Made by a program: the position numbers and the translations under genes. A DNA stretch of 64,000 nucleotides, from contig NZ_LMDW01000012.1 of assembly GCF_001425205.1 (NCBI RefSeq), positions 1,146 through 65,145 of the forward strand. Direction: 5' to 3'. This DNA is from Variovorax sp. Root411 (lineage in GTDB: Bacteria; Pseudomonadota; Gammaproteobacteria; Burkholderiales; Burkholderiaceae_C). Shown here one piece after another: positions 1 through 9,254 of this stretch; position 1 is the first letter of the stretch; every line of letters starts with the position of its first letter. A model generated the notes under the pieces. It was not told where the DNA came from, did not search any database, and saw only the letters and a program-made list of their open reading frames with translations.

Positions 1-118
<118 letters not shown>

Positions 119-167
119 TCAACGTATGCAGATGGGTTGCAAAGCTGCCGTTGCAACCCCCAAAAAC

Positions 168-242
<75 letters not shown>

Positions 243-283
243 TTTGTCTAACCAAATCGCATTCCTGCGCCGAACCGGATCTC

Positions 284-357
284 TGGAGCGGGAGACGGGA
301 ATCGAACCCGCGTCATCAGCTTGGAAGGCTGGGGTTCTACCATTGAACTACTCCCGC
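284..357 (-). tRNA. tRNA-Gly (anticodon UCC)
   Basis: The 74-nt cloverleaf on the reverse strand has acceptor stem GCGGGAG/CTCCCGC, anticodon loop CTTCCAA (anticodon UCC), T-loop GGTTCGATTCC and an encoded CCA. It lies between tRNA-Tyr and tRNA-Thr, the typical order in this cluster. Confidence 0.95.
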
Positions 358-422
358 ATCAGGGGCACTTCAAGGCACCCAAAGCGCTAGATCCAATCGC
401 TCCTAGAAACCAAATTCATCGC

Positions 423-508
423 TGGTGGAGAGGGCTGGATTCGAACCAGCGTACTCGTAAGAGGGCAGATTTACAGTCTGCTGCCATTAACCACTCGGCC
501 ACCTCTCC
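423..508 (-). tRNA. tRNA-Tyr (anticodon GUA)
   Basis: This is an 86-nt class II tRNA with a long variable arm. The acceptor stem is GGAGAGG/CCTCTCC, the anticodon loop CTGTAAA (anticodon GUA), the T-loop GGTTCGAATCC, and CCA is encoded. It is the first tRNA of the Tyr-Gly-Thr-tuf unit. Confidence 0.95.
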
Positions 509-520
509 GGCGAACCTCGA

Positions 521-550
521 AATATAGCACGGTTTTGTGACTACCCAGAA
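521..550 (-). promoter_or_regulatory. Candidate promoter of the tRNA-Tyr/Gly/Thr-tuf unit
   Basis: On the minus strand a TATATT hexamer (521-526) lies about 12 bases upstream of the mature tRNA-Tyr 5' end, as expected for a -10 box. The -35 region (about 545-550, TTCTGG) is weak. The location fits a strong stable-RNA promoter, but the call rests on the -10 alone. Confidence 0.4.
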
Positions 551-614
551 ATCCCGGCATCAAGAAGATGCGGAAGAACTGCCCGAGGCGTGAGCCCACG
601 ATTATCTCCGAAGT

Positions 615-1322
615 TCAACCCTCCGGCCGCTGCGCCTCCCGCCATGCGCGCGCTTCGCCGAAATGACCGCAGCCAATGAACGGCACGGGCGGGCGCAGCG
701 CCGAAAGAGGCGACGGATGATTCGACATCAGCACCTTATGGCGCCCAACATCGATCAACGCCCGTTTACTCTGTGCGTGCGAGCCCCAGAGCATAAAAAC
801 AACAGGTTTGGCGCCATCTGAAACATGATGGATGACGGCGTCCGTCAGCACTTCCCAGCCCCGGCCGGAATGGCTGGCGGGCTGCGCTTCTTCGACCGTC
901 AGGCAGGTGTTGAGCAACAGCACGCCGTGCGTCGCCCACTTCACCAGGCTGCCGCCCGGGTTCGGAAACGGCGGCTGCGGCGCACCCAAGTCGCGCTGAA
1001 GCTCCTTGAAGATGTTGCGCAGCGACGGCGGCAGCGCCACGCCGGGCGCCACGGAGAATGCCAGCCCCTCGGCCTGGCCGCGTCCGTGGTACGGGTCCTG
1101 GCCCAGGATCACCACGCGCACCTCGTCGGGCGGCGTGAGTTCCAGCGCCCGCAGCGGCTGCGGCGGAAAGATCACGGCTCCCGCATCGAGGCGTTCGCGC
1201 AGGAAGCCCAGCAACTTCTGCCCGACGGCGCCGCCGAAAAAGTCGTCGACCAGCGGCTGCCAGCCGGGCGCTACCGGCCAGTCGGCAGGATCGCTGCTCG
1301 ACAGCTGATCGGGCCGGCTCAT
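615..1322 (-). CDS. ung: Uracil-DNA glycosylase, family 1
   Basis: This 235-residue enzyme removes uracil from DNA in base-excision repair. The water-activating loop GQDPYHG is at residues 74-80, with catalytic Asp76. The minor-groove loop HPSPLSALR is near the C-terminus. Length matches the family (about 220-250). The frame stays open much further upstream, but that part overlaps trpC. The ATG at 1322 was chosen because it overlaps the trpC stop in an ATGA. It is the last gene of the trp operon, so co-transcription with trpC is likely. Confidence 0.95.
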   Translation of the reverse strand: MSRPDQLSSSDPADWPVAPGWQPLVDDFFGGAVGQKLLGFLRERLDAGAVIFPPQPLRALELTPPDEVRVVILGQDPYHGRGQAEGLAFSVAPGVALPPSLRNIFKELQRDLGAPQPPFPNPGGSLVKWATHGVLLLNTCLTVEEAQPASHSGRGWEVLTDAVIHHVSDGAKPVVFMLWGSHAQSKRALIDVGRHKVLMSNHPSPLSALRPPVPFIGCGHFGEARAWREAQRPEG

Positions 1323-2119
1323 GTGAACAACGCAGCGAGGGCCTCGCCGGGCTCCTTGGCGCGCATGAACGCCTCGCCGACCAGGAAGGCATTGACGCCG
1401 GCCGCGCGCAGCGCAGCGACATCTGAACGCGTGGCAATGCCCGATTCGGTGACGGGCAGGCGATCCGCCGGCAACCTGGGCAGCAGGTCGATGGTCGCCT
1501 GGATCGACACCTCGAAGTTGCGCAGGTTGCGGTTGTTGACGCCGATCAGCGCGGTCTTCAGCTTGAGCGCGCGGTCGAGTTCGGCGGCGTCGTGCACCTC
1601 CACCAGCACCGCCATGCCCAGCCCGCGCGCGATGGCTTCGTAGTCCTTCATCTGCGCATCGTCGAGGCACGCGACGATCAGCAGGATCGCATCCGCGCCC
1701 ATCGCGCGCGATTCGTACACCTGGTACGCGTCGATGATGAAATCCTTGCGCAGCACCGGCAGGTCGCACGAGGCGCGGGCCTGCTTGAGGTAGTCCACGC
1801 CGCCCTGGAAGAACTGCTTGTCGGTCAGCACCGAAAGGCAGGCCGCACTGATCTCTCCATCGCCTTCGGCGTAGCTCTGCGCAATGTCGGCGGGAATGAA
1901 GTCTTCGCGCAGCACGCCCTTGCTCGGGCTGGCCTTCTTGACTTCGGCGATCACGGCGGCATGGCCGGCGGCGATCTTGGCGCGCAGCGCGGCTTCGAAG
2001 TCGCGCGTCAGCACGCGGCTCTCGGCGTCGAAGCGAACGGCTTCGAGCGGCGCGCGCTTCAGGGCCGCGGCCACTTCCTGGTGCTTGACGGCAACGATCT
2101 TGTCGAGGATGTCGGACAT
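1319..2119 (-). CDS. trpC: Indole-3-glycerol phosphate synthase
   Basis: This 266-residue TIM-barrel enzyme converts CdRP to indole-3-glycerol phosphate, the fourth step from chorismate to tryptophan. The catalytic segment [13 protein letters not shown] and the phosphate-binding ESGIATRSD motif are present. It is monofunctional, with no trpF fusion. The trpD stop lies 27 bp upstream and the stop overlaps ung by 4 bp. Length is normal. Confidence 0.96.
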   Translation of the reverse strand: MSDILDKIVAVKHQEVAAALKRAPLEAVRFDAESRVLTRDFEAALRAKIAAGHAAVIAEVKKASPSKGVLREDFIPADIAQSYAEGDGEISAACLSVLTDKQFFQGGVDYLKQARASCDLPVLRKDFIIDAYQVYESRAMGADAILLIVACLDDAQMKDYEAIARGLGMAVLVEVHDAAELDRALKLKTALIGVNNRNLRNFEVSIQATIDLLPRLPADRLPVTESGIATRSDVAALRAAGVNAFLVGEAFMRAKEPGEALAALFT

Positions 2120-2146
2120 AGCTTGGGGGTTCCGTTTTCTGGAGGC

Positions 2147-3169
2147 TCAGACGGCCGCGGAGGCCTTGACCAGCTCGGCCAGCTTGGCCTTCGCCGCGCC
2201 CGACGCGATGGCGGCGCGCGAGCGCTCGATGCCCGCCGCCACCGAATCGACCACGTTCGCCGCATACAGCGCCGCACCGGCATTCAGCAGCACGATGTCG
2301 AGCGCGGGGCCGGCGTGATTGTCGAGCACGCCCAACAGCATCGCCTTCGACTGCTCGGGCGTCTCCACGCGCAGTGCACGGTTGCTCGACATCTGGAAGC
2401 CGAAGTCTTCCGGATGCAGTTCGTATTCGCGAATTTCGCCGTCCTTCAGTTCGCCCACCATGGTGGCCGCGCCGAGCGAAATTTCGTCCATGCCGTCGCG
2501 GCCGTAGACCACCAGCGCGTGCTCGGCGCCGAGCCGTTGCAGCGCACGCACCTGGATGCCCACGAGGTCAGGGTGGAACACGCCCATCAGGATGTTCGGC
2601 GCACCGGCCGGATTCGTCAGCGGCCCGAGGATGTTGAAGATCGTCTTGATGCCGAGTTCCTTGCGCACCGGCGCGACGTTCTTCATCGCGGGATGGTGGT
2701 TCGGCGCAAACATGAAGCCGATGCCCACCTGCTCGATGGAACGCGCGATCTGCTCGGGCTTCAGGTTGATGTCGACGCCCAGCGACTCCAGCACGTCGGC
2801 GCTGCCCGACTTGCTCGATACGCTGCGCCCGCCATGCTTGCTCACCTTGGCACCCGCGGCGGCCGCGACGAACATCGAGCAGGTCGAGATGTTGAAAGTG
2901 TGCGAGCCGTCGCCGCCGGTGCCGACGATGTCCACGAGGTGCGTCGTGTCCGTCACGGGCACCTTGGTCGACACCTCGCGCATCACCTGCGCGGCGGCGG
3001 TGATTTCGCCGATGGTTTCCTTCTTCACGCGCAGGCCGGTGATCAGCGCGGCCATCATCACGGGCGAGCACTCGCCGCTCATGATGAGGCGCACGATGTG
3101 CAGCATTTCGTCGTGGAAGACTTCGCGGTGTTCGATGGTGCGCTGCAGCGCTTCCTGGGGGGTGATCAT
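2147..3169 (-). CDS. trpD: Anthranilate phosphoribosyltransferase
   Basis: The 340-residue enzyme transfers phosphoribose from PRPP to anthranilate. The PRPP-binding glycine loop [14 protein letters not shown] and the KHGGRS segment are visible. It starts with [10 protein letters not shown], typical of Burkholderiales TrpD. The upstream neighbour is the exporter gene (21 bp gap) and the downstream neighbour is trpC (27 bp gap), all on the minus strand. Confidence 0.96.
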   Translation of the reverse strand: MITPQEALQRTIEHREVFHDEMLHIVRLIMSGECSPVMMAALITGLRVKKETIGEITAAAQVMREVSTKVPVTDTTHLVDIVGTGGDGSHTFNISTCSMFVAAAAGAKVSKHGGRSVSSKSGSADVLESLGVDINLKPEQIARSIEQVGIGFMFAPNHHPAMKNVAPVRKELGIKTIFNILGPLTNPAGAPNILMGVFHPDLVGIQVRALQRLGAEHALVVYGRDGMDEISLGAATMVGELKDGEIREYELHPEDFGFQMSSNRALRVETPEQSKAMLLGVLDNHAGPALDIVLLNAGAALYAANVVDSVAAGIERSRAAIASGAAKAKLAELVKASAAV

Positions 3170-3190
3170 GAAAAGTCTCCTCGGGATGAA

Positions 3191-3850
3191 TCAGGAACCG
3201 ACGCGAACGGCAGGCGCGTCGGTGAACGCGAGCTTGAGGCCGAAGCCGATGAAAAGCACGCCGGCGACGCGGTCGAGCCAGTGCATGCCTTTCTGCACGG
3301 CGTCGCGGTGCGCCATCCAGCTCGCGGCCATGGCCCATCCGACGTTGACGGGGATGGCATTGAGATTGAACAGCACGCCCAGCAACACGAAGGCCAATGC
3401 CTTGCTCTCGGTGCCCGGCGCGATGAACTGCGGCACGAAGGCCAGGAAGAAAAGCGCAACCTTGGGATTCAGCACGTTGGTCCAGAAGCCGCCAAGGAAG
3501 ATCGCCTTGAGGCTGCGCGCCTCGCTCACGGCGGCCACGGCTTCCAGGTCGGCCGGCGGCTTCGCACGCGACAGAAGCATGCGCACGCCGAGGTACAGCA
3601 GGTATGCCGCGCCGATGTACTTGAGCACGGTGAAGGCCGTGGCGGACGTCGCCACCAGCGTGCCGACACCGACCGCAGCGGCGAAGATGTGAACGAAGCA
3701 GCCCGCCGTGATGCCGAGCCCCGCCACGATGCCGGCGCGCACGCCCGAGCGCAGCGAGTTGGTCACGACGTACAGCACGTCGGGGCCCGGCGTCAGGTTC
3801 AGCAGCCAGCCGGCGGCGATGAAGGCGAGCAGATGGGGAAGATCAGGCAT
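3191..3850 (-). CDS. LysE/RhtB-family amino-acid exporter
   Basis: A 219-residue inner-membrane protein with about six hydrophobic segments. It has the family's N-terminal TPGPD motif (NLTPGPDVLYVV) after the first helix. Homologues export homoserine, threonine, lysine or related amino acids. A longer frame exists upstream, but MPDLPHLLAFIAAGWLL is the normal family N-terminus, so the ATG at 3850 is preferred. It sits 16 bp after the threonine aldolase gene inside the trp operon. The substrate is not predictable from sequence; threonine or a related amino acid is only a guess from the neighbour. Confidence 0.88.
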   Translation of the reverse strand: MPDLPHLLAFIAAGWLLNLTPGPDVLYVVTNSLRSGVRAGIVAGLGITAGCFVHIFAAAVGVGTLVATSATAFTVLKYIGAAYLLYLGVRMLLSRAKPPADLEAVAAVSEARSLKAIFLGGFWTNVLNPKVALFFLAFVPQFIAPGTESKALAFVLLGVLFNLNAIPVNVGWAMAASWMAHRDAVQKGMHWLDRVAGVLFIGFGLKLAFTDAPAVRVGS

Positions 3851-3866
3851 CGCGTTCTCGCAGCAC

Positions 3867-4928
3867 TCAGGACTTGTCGAAGAAAGCGCGGATCGCGCCG
3901 ATGGCCCGGTCGACGCCGGCGGCATCGACATCGAGATGCGTCACGAAGCGCAGGCGGTAGAGCTCTGTCGCAAGGACGCCCTGCTGGTTGAGGCTCGCGA
4001 GCAGTTCCGAAGAACGCGCCTGCGCGGCGCCGGCGAGATCGACGAATACGATGTTCGTGTGCGGCGCCTCGACCTTCAGCCCTTCGATGCCTTCGAGCCC
4101 CTGCGCCAGGCGCTGCGCCAGTGCGTGGTCGTCGGCGAGACGATCGACATGATGATCGAGCGCATGCGAAGCCGCTGCCGCCAGAAGCCCCGCCTGCCGC
4201 ATGCCGCCGCCCGCCATCTTGCGGATGCGGTGCGCCCGCGCGATGAACTCCCGCGACCCCACCAGCGCCGAGCCGATGGGTGCGCCGAGACCCTTGCTGA
4301 AGCACACCGACACGCTGTCGAAACATTGCGCGATGCGGCGGGCTTCCGCGCGGATGTCGCTGCGATTGTTCAATGTCGCCTGCGCGGTTGCCGCATTGAA
4401 GAGGCGTGCGCCGTCGAGATGCCGCTGCAGCCCCCTGCTTCTCGCCAGATCGGTCGCGGCCTGCACGTACTCGAAAGGCAGCAGCTTGCCGCCCAGCGTG
4501 TTCTCCAGCGCCAGCAGCCGCGTGCGCGCGAAGTGCGCGTCGTCGGGCTTGATGGCCGCCTCGATCTGCGCGAGCGGCAGCGTGCCATCGGGCGCGTGGT
4601 CGAGCGGCTGCGGCTGCACGCTGCCGAACACCGCGGCGCCGCCGCCTTCCCAGCGGTAGCAGTGCGCCTGCTGGCCGACGATGTACTCGTCGCCGCGGCC
4701 GCAGTGCGAAAGGATCGCGCACAGGTTGCTCTGCGTGCCTGTGGGCACGAACAGCGCCGCCTCGAAGCCCAACATGCCTGCGATCTTTTCCTGCAGCGCG
4801 TTCACGCTCGGATCGGTGCCGAAGACGTCGTCGCCGAGCGGCGCCGCCATCATGGCCTCGCGCATCGCGGGCGTGGGCTGCGTGACGGTGTCGCTGCGCA
4901 GGTCGACAAGAGAAGAGCGGTCTGTCAT
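3867..4928 (-). CDS. ltaE: Low-specificity L-threonine aldolase
   Basis: This 353-residue fold-type I PLP enzyme cleaves (allo)threonine to glycine and acetaldehyde. The N-terminal VDLRSDTVTQPT signature, the PTGTQSNL cofactor loop and the SKGLGAPIGS segment carrying the Schiff-base lysine are seen. It lies between trpG (7 bp upstream) and the LysE-type exporter gene (16 bp downstream), so it appears co-transcribed with trp genes although it has no role in tryptophan synthesis. Stereospecificity (L-allo versus L) cannot be decided. Confidence 0.9.
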   Translation of the reverse strand: MTDRSSLVDLRSDTVTQPTPAMREAMMAAPLGDDVFGTDPSVNALQEKIAGMLGFEAALFVPTGTQSNLCAILSHCGRGDEYIVGQQAHCYRWEGGGAAVFGSVQPQPLDHAPDGTLPLAQIEAAIKPDDAHFARTRLLALENTLGGKLLPFEYVQAATDLARSRGLQRHLDGARLFNAATAQATLNNRSDIRAEARRIAQCFDSVSVCFSKGLGAPIGSALVGSREFIARAHRIRKMAGGGMRQAGLLAAAASHALDHHVDRLADDHALAQRLAQGLEGIEGLKVEAPHTNIVFVDLAGAAQARSSELLASLNQQGVLATELYRLRFVTHLDVDAAGVDRAIGAIRAFFDKS

Positions 4929-4935
4929 GGCGGGA

Positions 4936-5520
4936 TCAATCGAGGAAGTTCTTGAGCATGGCGTGGCCGTGCTCGGTCAGGATGGACTCCGGGTGAAACT
5001 GCACGCCTTCGATGCGCACGTCGTGCGCGAAGCCGGTGTGCCGCACGCCCATGATCTCGCCGTCGTCGGTCCAGGCGGTGACAGCCAGGGCCTTGGGGCA
5101 GCTCTCGCGCTCGATGGAAAGCGAGTGGTAGCGGTTGACGACGAACCTCTGGGGCAACCCCGCGAACACGCCTTCCTGCGTGGTCGTGATCTCGCTGGTC
5201 TTGCCGTGCATGAGCTGCTGCGCGCGCACGATCTTGCCGCCGAAGGCCGCGCCGATCGCCTGGTGGCCGAGGCACACGCCAAGAATAGGCAGCTTGCCCG
5301 CGAACGCCTCGATGGCCGCGACAGATACGCCCGCCTCCGCCGGCGAACACGGCCCCGGCGACACCACGAGGCGCGTGACGCCCGCAGCGATCAGCTCGCC
5401 GATCTGCGCCACCGTGATCTCGTCGTTGCGGTGCACCTGCACGTCCGCACCCAGTTCGCCGAGGTACTGGACGATGTTGTAGGTGAAGGAATCGTAGTTG
5501 TCGATCATCAGCAGTTTCAT
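4936..5520 (-). CDS. trpG: Anthranilate synthase component II (glutamine amidotransferase)
   Basis: The 194-residue class I amidotransferase supplies ammonia to TrpE. The oxyanion/nucleophile motif [10 protein letters not shown], the VSPGPCSP loop and the [10 protein letters not shown] segment with catalytic His and Glu are visible. The ATG overlaps the stop of the GxxExxY gene in an ATGA, so translation may depend on upstream translation. The same subunit may also serve p-aminobenzoate synthesis, which is common where only one copy exists. Confidence 0.96.
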   Translation of the reverse strand: MKLLMIDNYDSFTYNIVQYLGELGADVQVHRNDEITVAQIGELIAAGVTRLVVSPGPCSPAEAGVSVAAIEAFAGKLPILGVCLGHQAIGAAFGGKIVRAQQLMHGKTSEITTTQEGVFAGLPQRFVVNRYHSLSIERESCPKALAVTAWTDDGEIMGVRHTGFAHDVRIEGVQFHPESILTEHGHAMLKNFLD

Positions 5521-5909
5521 GGCTTGCTCACAATCCGGTGCACGCCCTTGACGACGGGGAACACGTTGAAGTTGATCAAAAGGCCCAGCTTGAGGCCCGA
5601 CAGACGCAGCGCGGCGAGCACCTGCGCGCGGTGCAGGTCGGTCAGCACGTCGACCGCCTTGAGCTCGACGATGACCGACTGCTCGATCACGAAGCCCGCG
5701 CGGTACACCTCGCCGAGCGAGCGGCCCTTGTAGCTGGCGGACAGCGCCACGTCGCGCGTGAAGCCGATCTCGCGCTCGGCGAGTTCGATGGCCAACGCAG
5801 CGGCGTAGGCCCCCTCGTCAAGCCCCGTGCCGAGCACGCGCTGCACTTCGACCGCCGCGCCGATGATCTCGTGCGAAAAGTCGTTCTGGATATCGGGTGC
5901 GTTGCTCAT
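5517..5909 (-). CDS. GxxExxY family protein
   Basis: A 130-residue protein with the family signature GLDEGAY near residue 29, followed by conserved hydrophobic and charged segments ([18 protein letters not shown]) typical of GxxExxY proteins. These resemble a small PD-(D/E)XK nuclease-like fold, and their function is not established. The ATG at 5909 overlaps the trpE stop, and its stop overlaps the trpG ATG, both as ATGA. The gene is therefore inserted exactly between the two anthranilate synthase subunits and is probably translationally coupled to both. Any role in tryptophan synthesis is unproven. Confidence 0.9.
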   Translation of the reverse strand: MSNAPDIQNDFSHEIIGAAVEVQRVLGTGLDEGAYAAALAIELAEREIGFTRDVALSASYKGRSLGEVYRAGFVIEQSVIVELKAVDVLTDLHRAQVLAALRLSGLKLGLLINFNVFPVVKGVHRIVSKP

Positions 5910-7408
5910 TCCAGGCCTTCCTCGACCAGTTCGGCGGCACGCAGCAATGCGCGCGCCTTGGCCTCTGTTTCCTTCCACTCCAGCTCGGGCACCGAGTCGG
6001 CCACCACGCCGGCCGCGGCCTGCACGTGCAGCATCTGGTCCTTCACGATGCCGGTGCGGATGGCGATGGCCACGTCCATGTCGCCCGCATAGCTGATGTA
6101 GCCGCAAGCACCGCCGTACAGGCCGCGCTTGGTGGGCTCCAGCTGGTCGATGAGCTCCATCGCATGCACCTTGGGCGCGCCGGTCAGCGTGCCGGCCGGG
6201 AACGTGGCCTTGAGCACGTCGATGGCGGTCATGCCGTCCTTCAGCGTGCCTTCGACATTGCTCACGATGTGCATCACGTGGCTGTAGCGCTCCACCGCGA
6301 AGGCTTCCGTCACCTTGACGGTGCCGGTCTTGGCGATGCGGCCGATGTCGTTGCGCGCGAGGTCGATGAGCATCACGTGCTCGGCGCGCTCCTTCGGGTC
6401 GTTGATGAGCTCCACCTCGGCCGCCTTGTCGAGCTCGATCGACGCGCCGCGCGGTCGCGTGCCGGCCAGCGGGCGGATGGTGATCTTCTGCTCGCCGTCG
6501 CCCGTGTTCTCCTGGCGCACCAGGATCTCGGGCGAGGCGCCCACCACGTGGAAGTCGCCCAGGTTGTAGTAGTACATGTAGGGCGACGGATTCAGCGAAC
6601 GCAGCGCGCGGTACAGCGACAGCGGCGACTCGGTGTAGCGCTTGCTGATGCGCTGGCCCACCTGCACCTGCATGAAGTCGCCGGCGGCGATCATTTCCTT
6701 GGCGCGCTCCACGGCCGCGAGGTAGTCGGCCTTGGCAAAGCTGCGCTCGGGCGGGTGCGCCTGCGTCGGCTTCACGATGGGCGCGCTCACCGAGTACTTG
6801 AGCTTGTCCTTCAGCTCGCGCAGGCGGCGCTTGCCCGCGGCATAGGCCTCGGGCTGCTTGGGGTCGGCATAGACGATGAGGTAGAGCTTGCCCGAGAGGT
6901 TGTCGATGACCGCCAGTTCCTCGCACTGCAGCAGCAGGATGTCGGGGCAGCCCAGCGTGTCGGGCGGGCAGCTGTTCTCGAGCTTGCGCTCGATGTGGCG
7001 CACGGTGTCGTAGCCGAAGTAGCCGGCCAGGCCGCCGCAGAAGCGCGGCAGGCCGGGCCGCAGCGCGACCTTGAAGCGCTTCTGGTAGTCGGCCACGAAC
7101 TCCAGCGGATTGCCCTTGGCGGTCTCGACGACCTGGCCGTCCGTCACCACCTCGGTGACGGCCTCGGCGCCGAAGCCGCTGGCGCGCAACAGCGTGCGAG
7201 CCGGCAGTCCGATGAAGCTGTAGCGCCCGAAGCGCTCGCCGCCCACCACGGATTCGAGCAAAAAGCTGTGCTTGCCGCCGCCTTGCGAATGGGCCAGCTT
7301 GAGGTACAGGGACAGAGGCGTTTCGAGGTCGGCAAAGGCCTCGGCCATCAGCGGAATGCGGTTGTAGCCCTGGGCGCTGAGGCTCTTGAATTCAAGTTCG
7401 GTAATCAC
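5906..7408 (-). CDS. trpE: Anthranilate synthase component I
   Basis: The 500-residue chorismate-binding subunit makes anthranilate from chorismate with TrpG. Motifs include RPLAGTRPRG, LIDLARNDIGRI and the C-terminal GACGYISYAGDMD. The frame can be extended upstream to an ATG at 7513, but the conserved N-terminus begins VITELEFKSLSAQGYNRIP. A GTG at 7408 preceded by GGAG with a 9-base spacer fits this, so GTG is taken as start. It is the first gene of the operon running to ung. Confidence 0.94.
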   Translation of the reverse strand: MITELEFKSLSAQGYNRIPLMAEAFADLETPLSLYLKLAHSQGGGKHSFLLESVVGGERFGRYSFIGLPARTLLRASGFGAEAVTEVVTDGQVVETAKGNPLEFVADYQKRFKVALRPGLPRFCGGLAGYFGYDTVRHIERKLENSCPPDTLGCPDILLLQCEELAVIDNLSGKLYLIVYADPKQPEAYAAGKRRLRELKDKLKYSVSAPIVKPTQAHPPERSFAKADYLAAVERAKEMIAAGDFMQVQVGQRISKRYTESPLSLYRALRSLNPSPYMYYYNLGDFHVVGASPEILVRQENTGDGEQKITIRPLAGTRPRGASIELDKAAEVELINDPKERAEHVMLIDLARNDIGRIAKTGTVKVTEAFAVERYSHVMHIVSNVEGTLKDGMTAIDVLKATFPAGTLTGAPKVHAMELIDQLEPTKRGLYGGACGYISYAGDMDVAIAIRTGIVKDQMLHVQAAAGVVADSVPELEWKETEAKARALLRAAELVEEGLE

Positions 7409-7759
7409 GGATTCGTTCTCCAGTTGCCGGCCGGCGCTTCTTTGGCCGATGGCAAGGTCATTCACGGGTGGCCCGGCGTCGTCGTGTGTGTCGATCCGGA
7501 ACCGCGGGCGCACGGCGTGCGCCGTGCAATCAAACAGTCAGCGAAGTATGGCGACGCCAGGGCCAGGCTCCCCGGCTGCCTTCACCTGTTTGAATGATGT
7601 GATGAACGAACATATGAGGCGCGGAGTTTAGCCCACGAAAACGCGCAAGCGTGCATGGGGATGCTGCGAACCTGGGTTTTGAGGGTTCCCCCCGAGAGCG
7701 AAACGTAAAACAAAAAGATACATTCGCACGACCGTTCGCAAAAATCCAAGGAGTCCCCG
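7409..7759. promoter_or_regulatory. Divergent intergenic region upstream of trpE
   Basis: These 351 bp separate trpE (minus) from the chalcone-isomerase-like gene (plus) and must hold both promoters. A perfect 7-bp inverted repeat with a 4-base loop lies at 7510-7527, about 100 bases before the trpE GTG. No U-tract follows it, so it is not a standard terminator. No short leader peptide with consecutive Trp codons was found, so classical attenuation is not supported. No -10/-35 pair was convincing. Confidence 0.3.
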
Positions 7760-8365
7760 TTGACCGCTCTTTCGCTTCCGGGCGCGTTCTTCTCGCGCCT
7801 CGCCCTGGCCGCTTGCCTGGCCACCGCAGCCCTCGGCGCCTTGGCCGCGCAGGTCGACGTGGCCGGCGTCAAGCTCGAAGACCAGATGGATCTGCGCGGC
7901 ACCCCCTTGGTGCTCAATGGCGCGGGCATTCGCTACAAGGCCATCTTCAAGGTCTACACGGCCGGCCTGTACGTGGGCAGGAAGGTATCGACCACCGAAG
8001 AAGCACTGGCCGCGCCGGGCCCCAAGCGCGTGGCCATCACCATGCTGCGCGACATCGACGCGAACGAACTCGGCAAGCTCTTCATCAAGGGCGTGGAAGA
8101 GAACTCGCCCAAGAGCGAGATGGTCAACCTCATTCCGGGCCTGCTGCGCATGGGCACGATGTTCGCGGACCAAAAGCAGTTGAAGACCGGCGACACCTTC
8201 ACCGTCGATTGGCTGCCCGGCACCGGCACGGTAATCACCGTACGCGGCGTGCCGCAGCCTGATCCAATCAAGGAGCAGGCCTTCTTCAACGCGCTGCTGC
8301 GCATCTGGCTGGGGCCGAATCCGGCCGACTGGAAGCTGAAGGACGCACTGCTCGGCAAGCAGTAA
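7760..8365 (+). CDS. Chalcone isomerase-like periplasmic protein
   Basis: A 201-residue protein with a hydrophobic N-terminal signal peptide ending near ALA-AQVDVAG, then a chalcone-isomerase-like domain (YKAIFKVYTAGLYV, LRDIDANEL, WLPGTGTVITVRG). The bacterial members have no proven isomerase activity. The start is a TTG at 7760 with AAGGAG 6 bases upstream. No ATG fits the signal peptide. It stands alone, convergent with gph at a 9-bp gap. Confidence 0.82.
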   Translation: MTALSLPGAFFSRLALAACLATAALGALAAQVDVAGVKLEDQMDLRGTPLVLNGAGIRYKAIFKVYTAGLYVGRKVSTTEEALAAPGPKRVAITMLRDIDANELGKLFIKGVEENSPKSEMVNLIPGLLRMGTMFADQKQLKTGDTFTVDWLPGTGTVITVRGVPQPDPIKEQAFFNALLRIWLGPNPADWKLKDALLGKQ

Positions 8366-8374
8366 GACGCGTCG

Positions 8375-9070
8375 CTATCGCATCGTGGCCGGCGCGAGTT
8401 CGGCCAGCGAATCGACGAAGCCATCGGCATCGACGCCGCGCACCGGCTCGCCGTGGTTGTAGCCGTAGGTCACGAGCACGACGGGGCAGCCCGCGGCGCG
8501 TGCGGCACGTGCGTCGTTGCTCGAGTCGCCGATCATCAGCGTGCGCGCGGGCGTGGTGCCCAGTGCTTCGCAGGTCTTCAGCAGCGGCAGCGGATCGGGC
8601 TTCTTGCGCTCGAAGGCATCGCCGCCGAACACCAGATCGAAGAAGCCGTCGAGGCCCTTGACGGCCAGCAGCGGCTTGGCGAACGACGTCGGCTTGTTGG
8701 TCAGGCAGGCCAGCCTGAGGCCTCGCGCGCGCAGCGCCTTCAGCCCCTCGATCACGCCGGCATACACAGCCGAGTGCTGTCCGTTGATGGCAAGGTAGTG
8801 ATGCTGATAGCGCTCCCACGCGCGATCGAACAGCGCACGGGCCTTCGCCTCGGCAGCGTCGGCTCCCGGTGGCGCCATCACATGCACGAGCGTGGAATGG
8901 ATCAGGTGCTCCGAGCCCTTGCCCACCATCGCCTCGATGGCGGCAGGCGCCACATGCGGCAGCGAGAGGTCCTCGAGCATGCGGTTCAGCGACGCGGCGA
9001 AGTCGCCGAGCGTGTCGACCATGGTGCCGTCAAGGTCGACGATGGCTGCGTCGAAGTGGGTTGGGTCCAT
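8375..9070 (-). CDS. gph: Phosphoglycolate phosphatase (HAD superfamily)
   Basis: A 231-residue HAD hydrolase with motif I DLDGTMVDT (nucleophile Asp), motif II LTNKP, the KPDPLPLL lysine segment and motif III IGDSSNDARAA. It most likely detoxifies 2-phosphoglycolate. The ATG at 9070 (MDPTHFDAAIVDLDG) is preferred over an extension that would add 17 residues. In many Burkholderiales gph sits next to trpE; here one opposite-strand gene lies between them. Other HAD substrates cannot be excluded. Confidence 0.88.
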   Translation of the reverse strand: MDPTHFDAAIVDLDGTMVDTLGDFAASLNRMLEDLSLPHVAPAAIEAMVGKGSEHLIHSTLVHVMAPPGADAAEAKARALFDRAWERYQHHYLAINGQHSAVYAGVIEGLKALRARGLRLACLTNKPTSFAKPLLAVKGLDGFFDLVFGGDAFERKKPDPLPLLKTCEALGTTPARTLMIGDSSNDARAARAAGCPVVLVTYGYNHGEPVRGVDADGFVDSLAELAPATMR

Positions 9071-9254
9071 GTGGAAAGAGTTCAAGGCAGAGAGCAACAA
9101 GGAAATCGGGAGCGGCCGCACCTCTCAACGGCGAGAGCCCACGGCGTTCTGCATATTGTTTCAAAAATGCCGCCACCGCGCGTCGGAAACTTTTCCCGGT
9201 CTTTTGCACACCTACCGTCCATCGTTTGCAAAACTCACTACCGAGGAACACTCC

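Noticed and set aside
615..1769. A 384-residue frame that would fuse an extra N-terminus to uracil-DNA glycosylase.
   Set aside because: The extra part is trpC read in another frame; the ATG at 1322 in an ATGA overlap explains the normal-length enzyme.
1592..3991. A 799-codon plus-strand frame across trpC and trpD.
   Set aside because: Antisense shadow of well-supported trp genes; composition is typical of antisense GC-rich frames and there is no plausible ribosome site.
7409..7759. Possible trp attenuator upstream of trpE.
   Set aside because: The hairpin at 7510-7527 has no U-tract, no competing structure was found and there is no leader peptide with repeated Trp codons.
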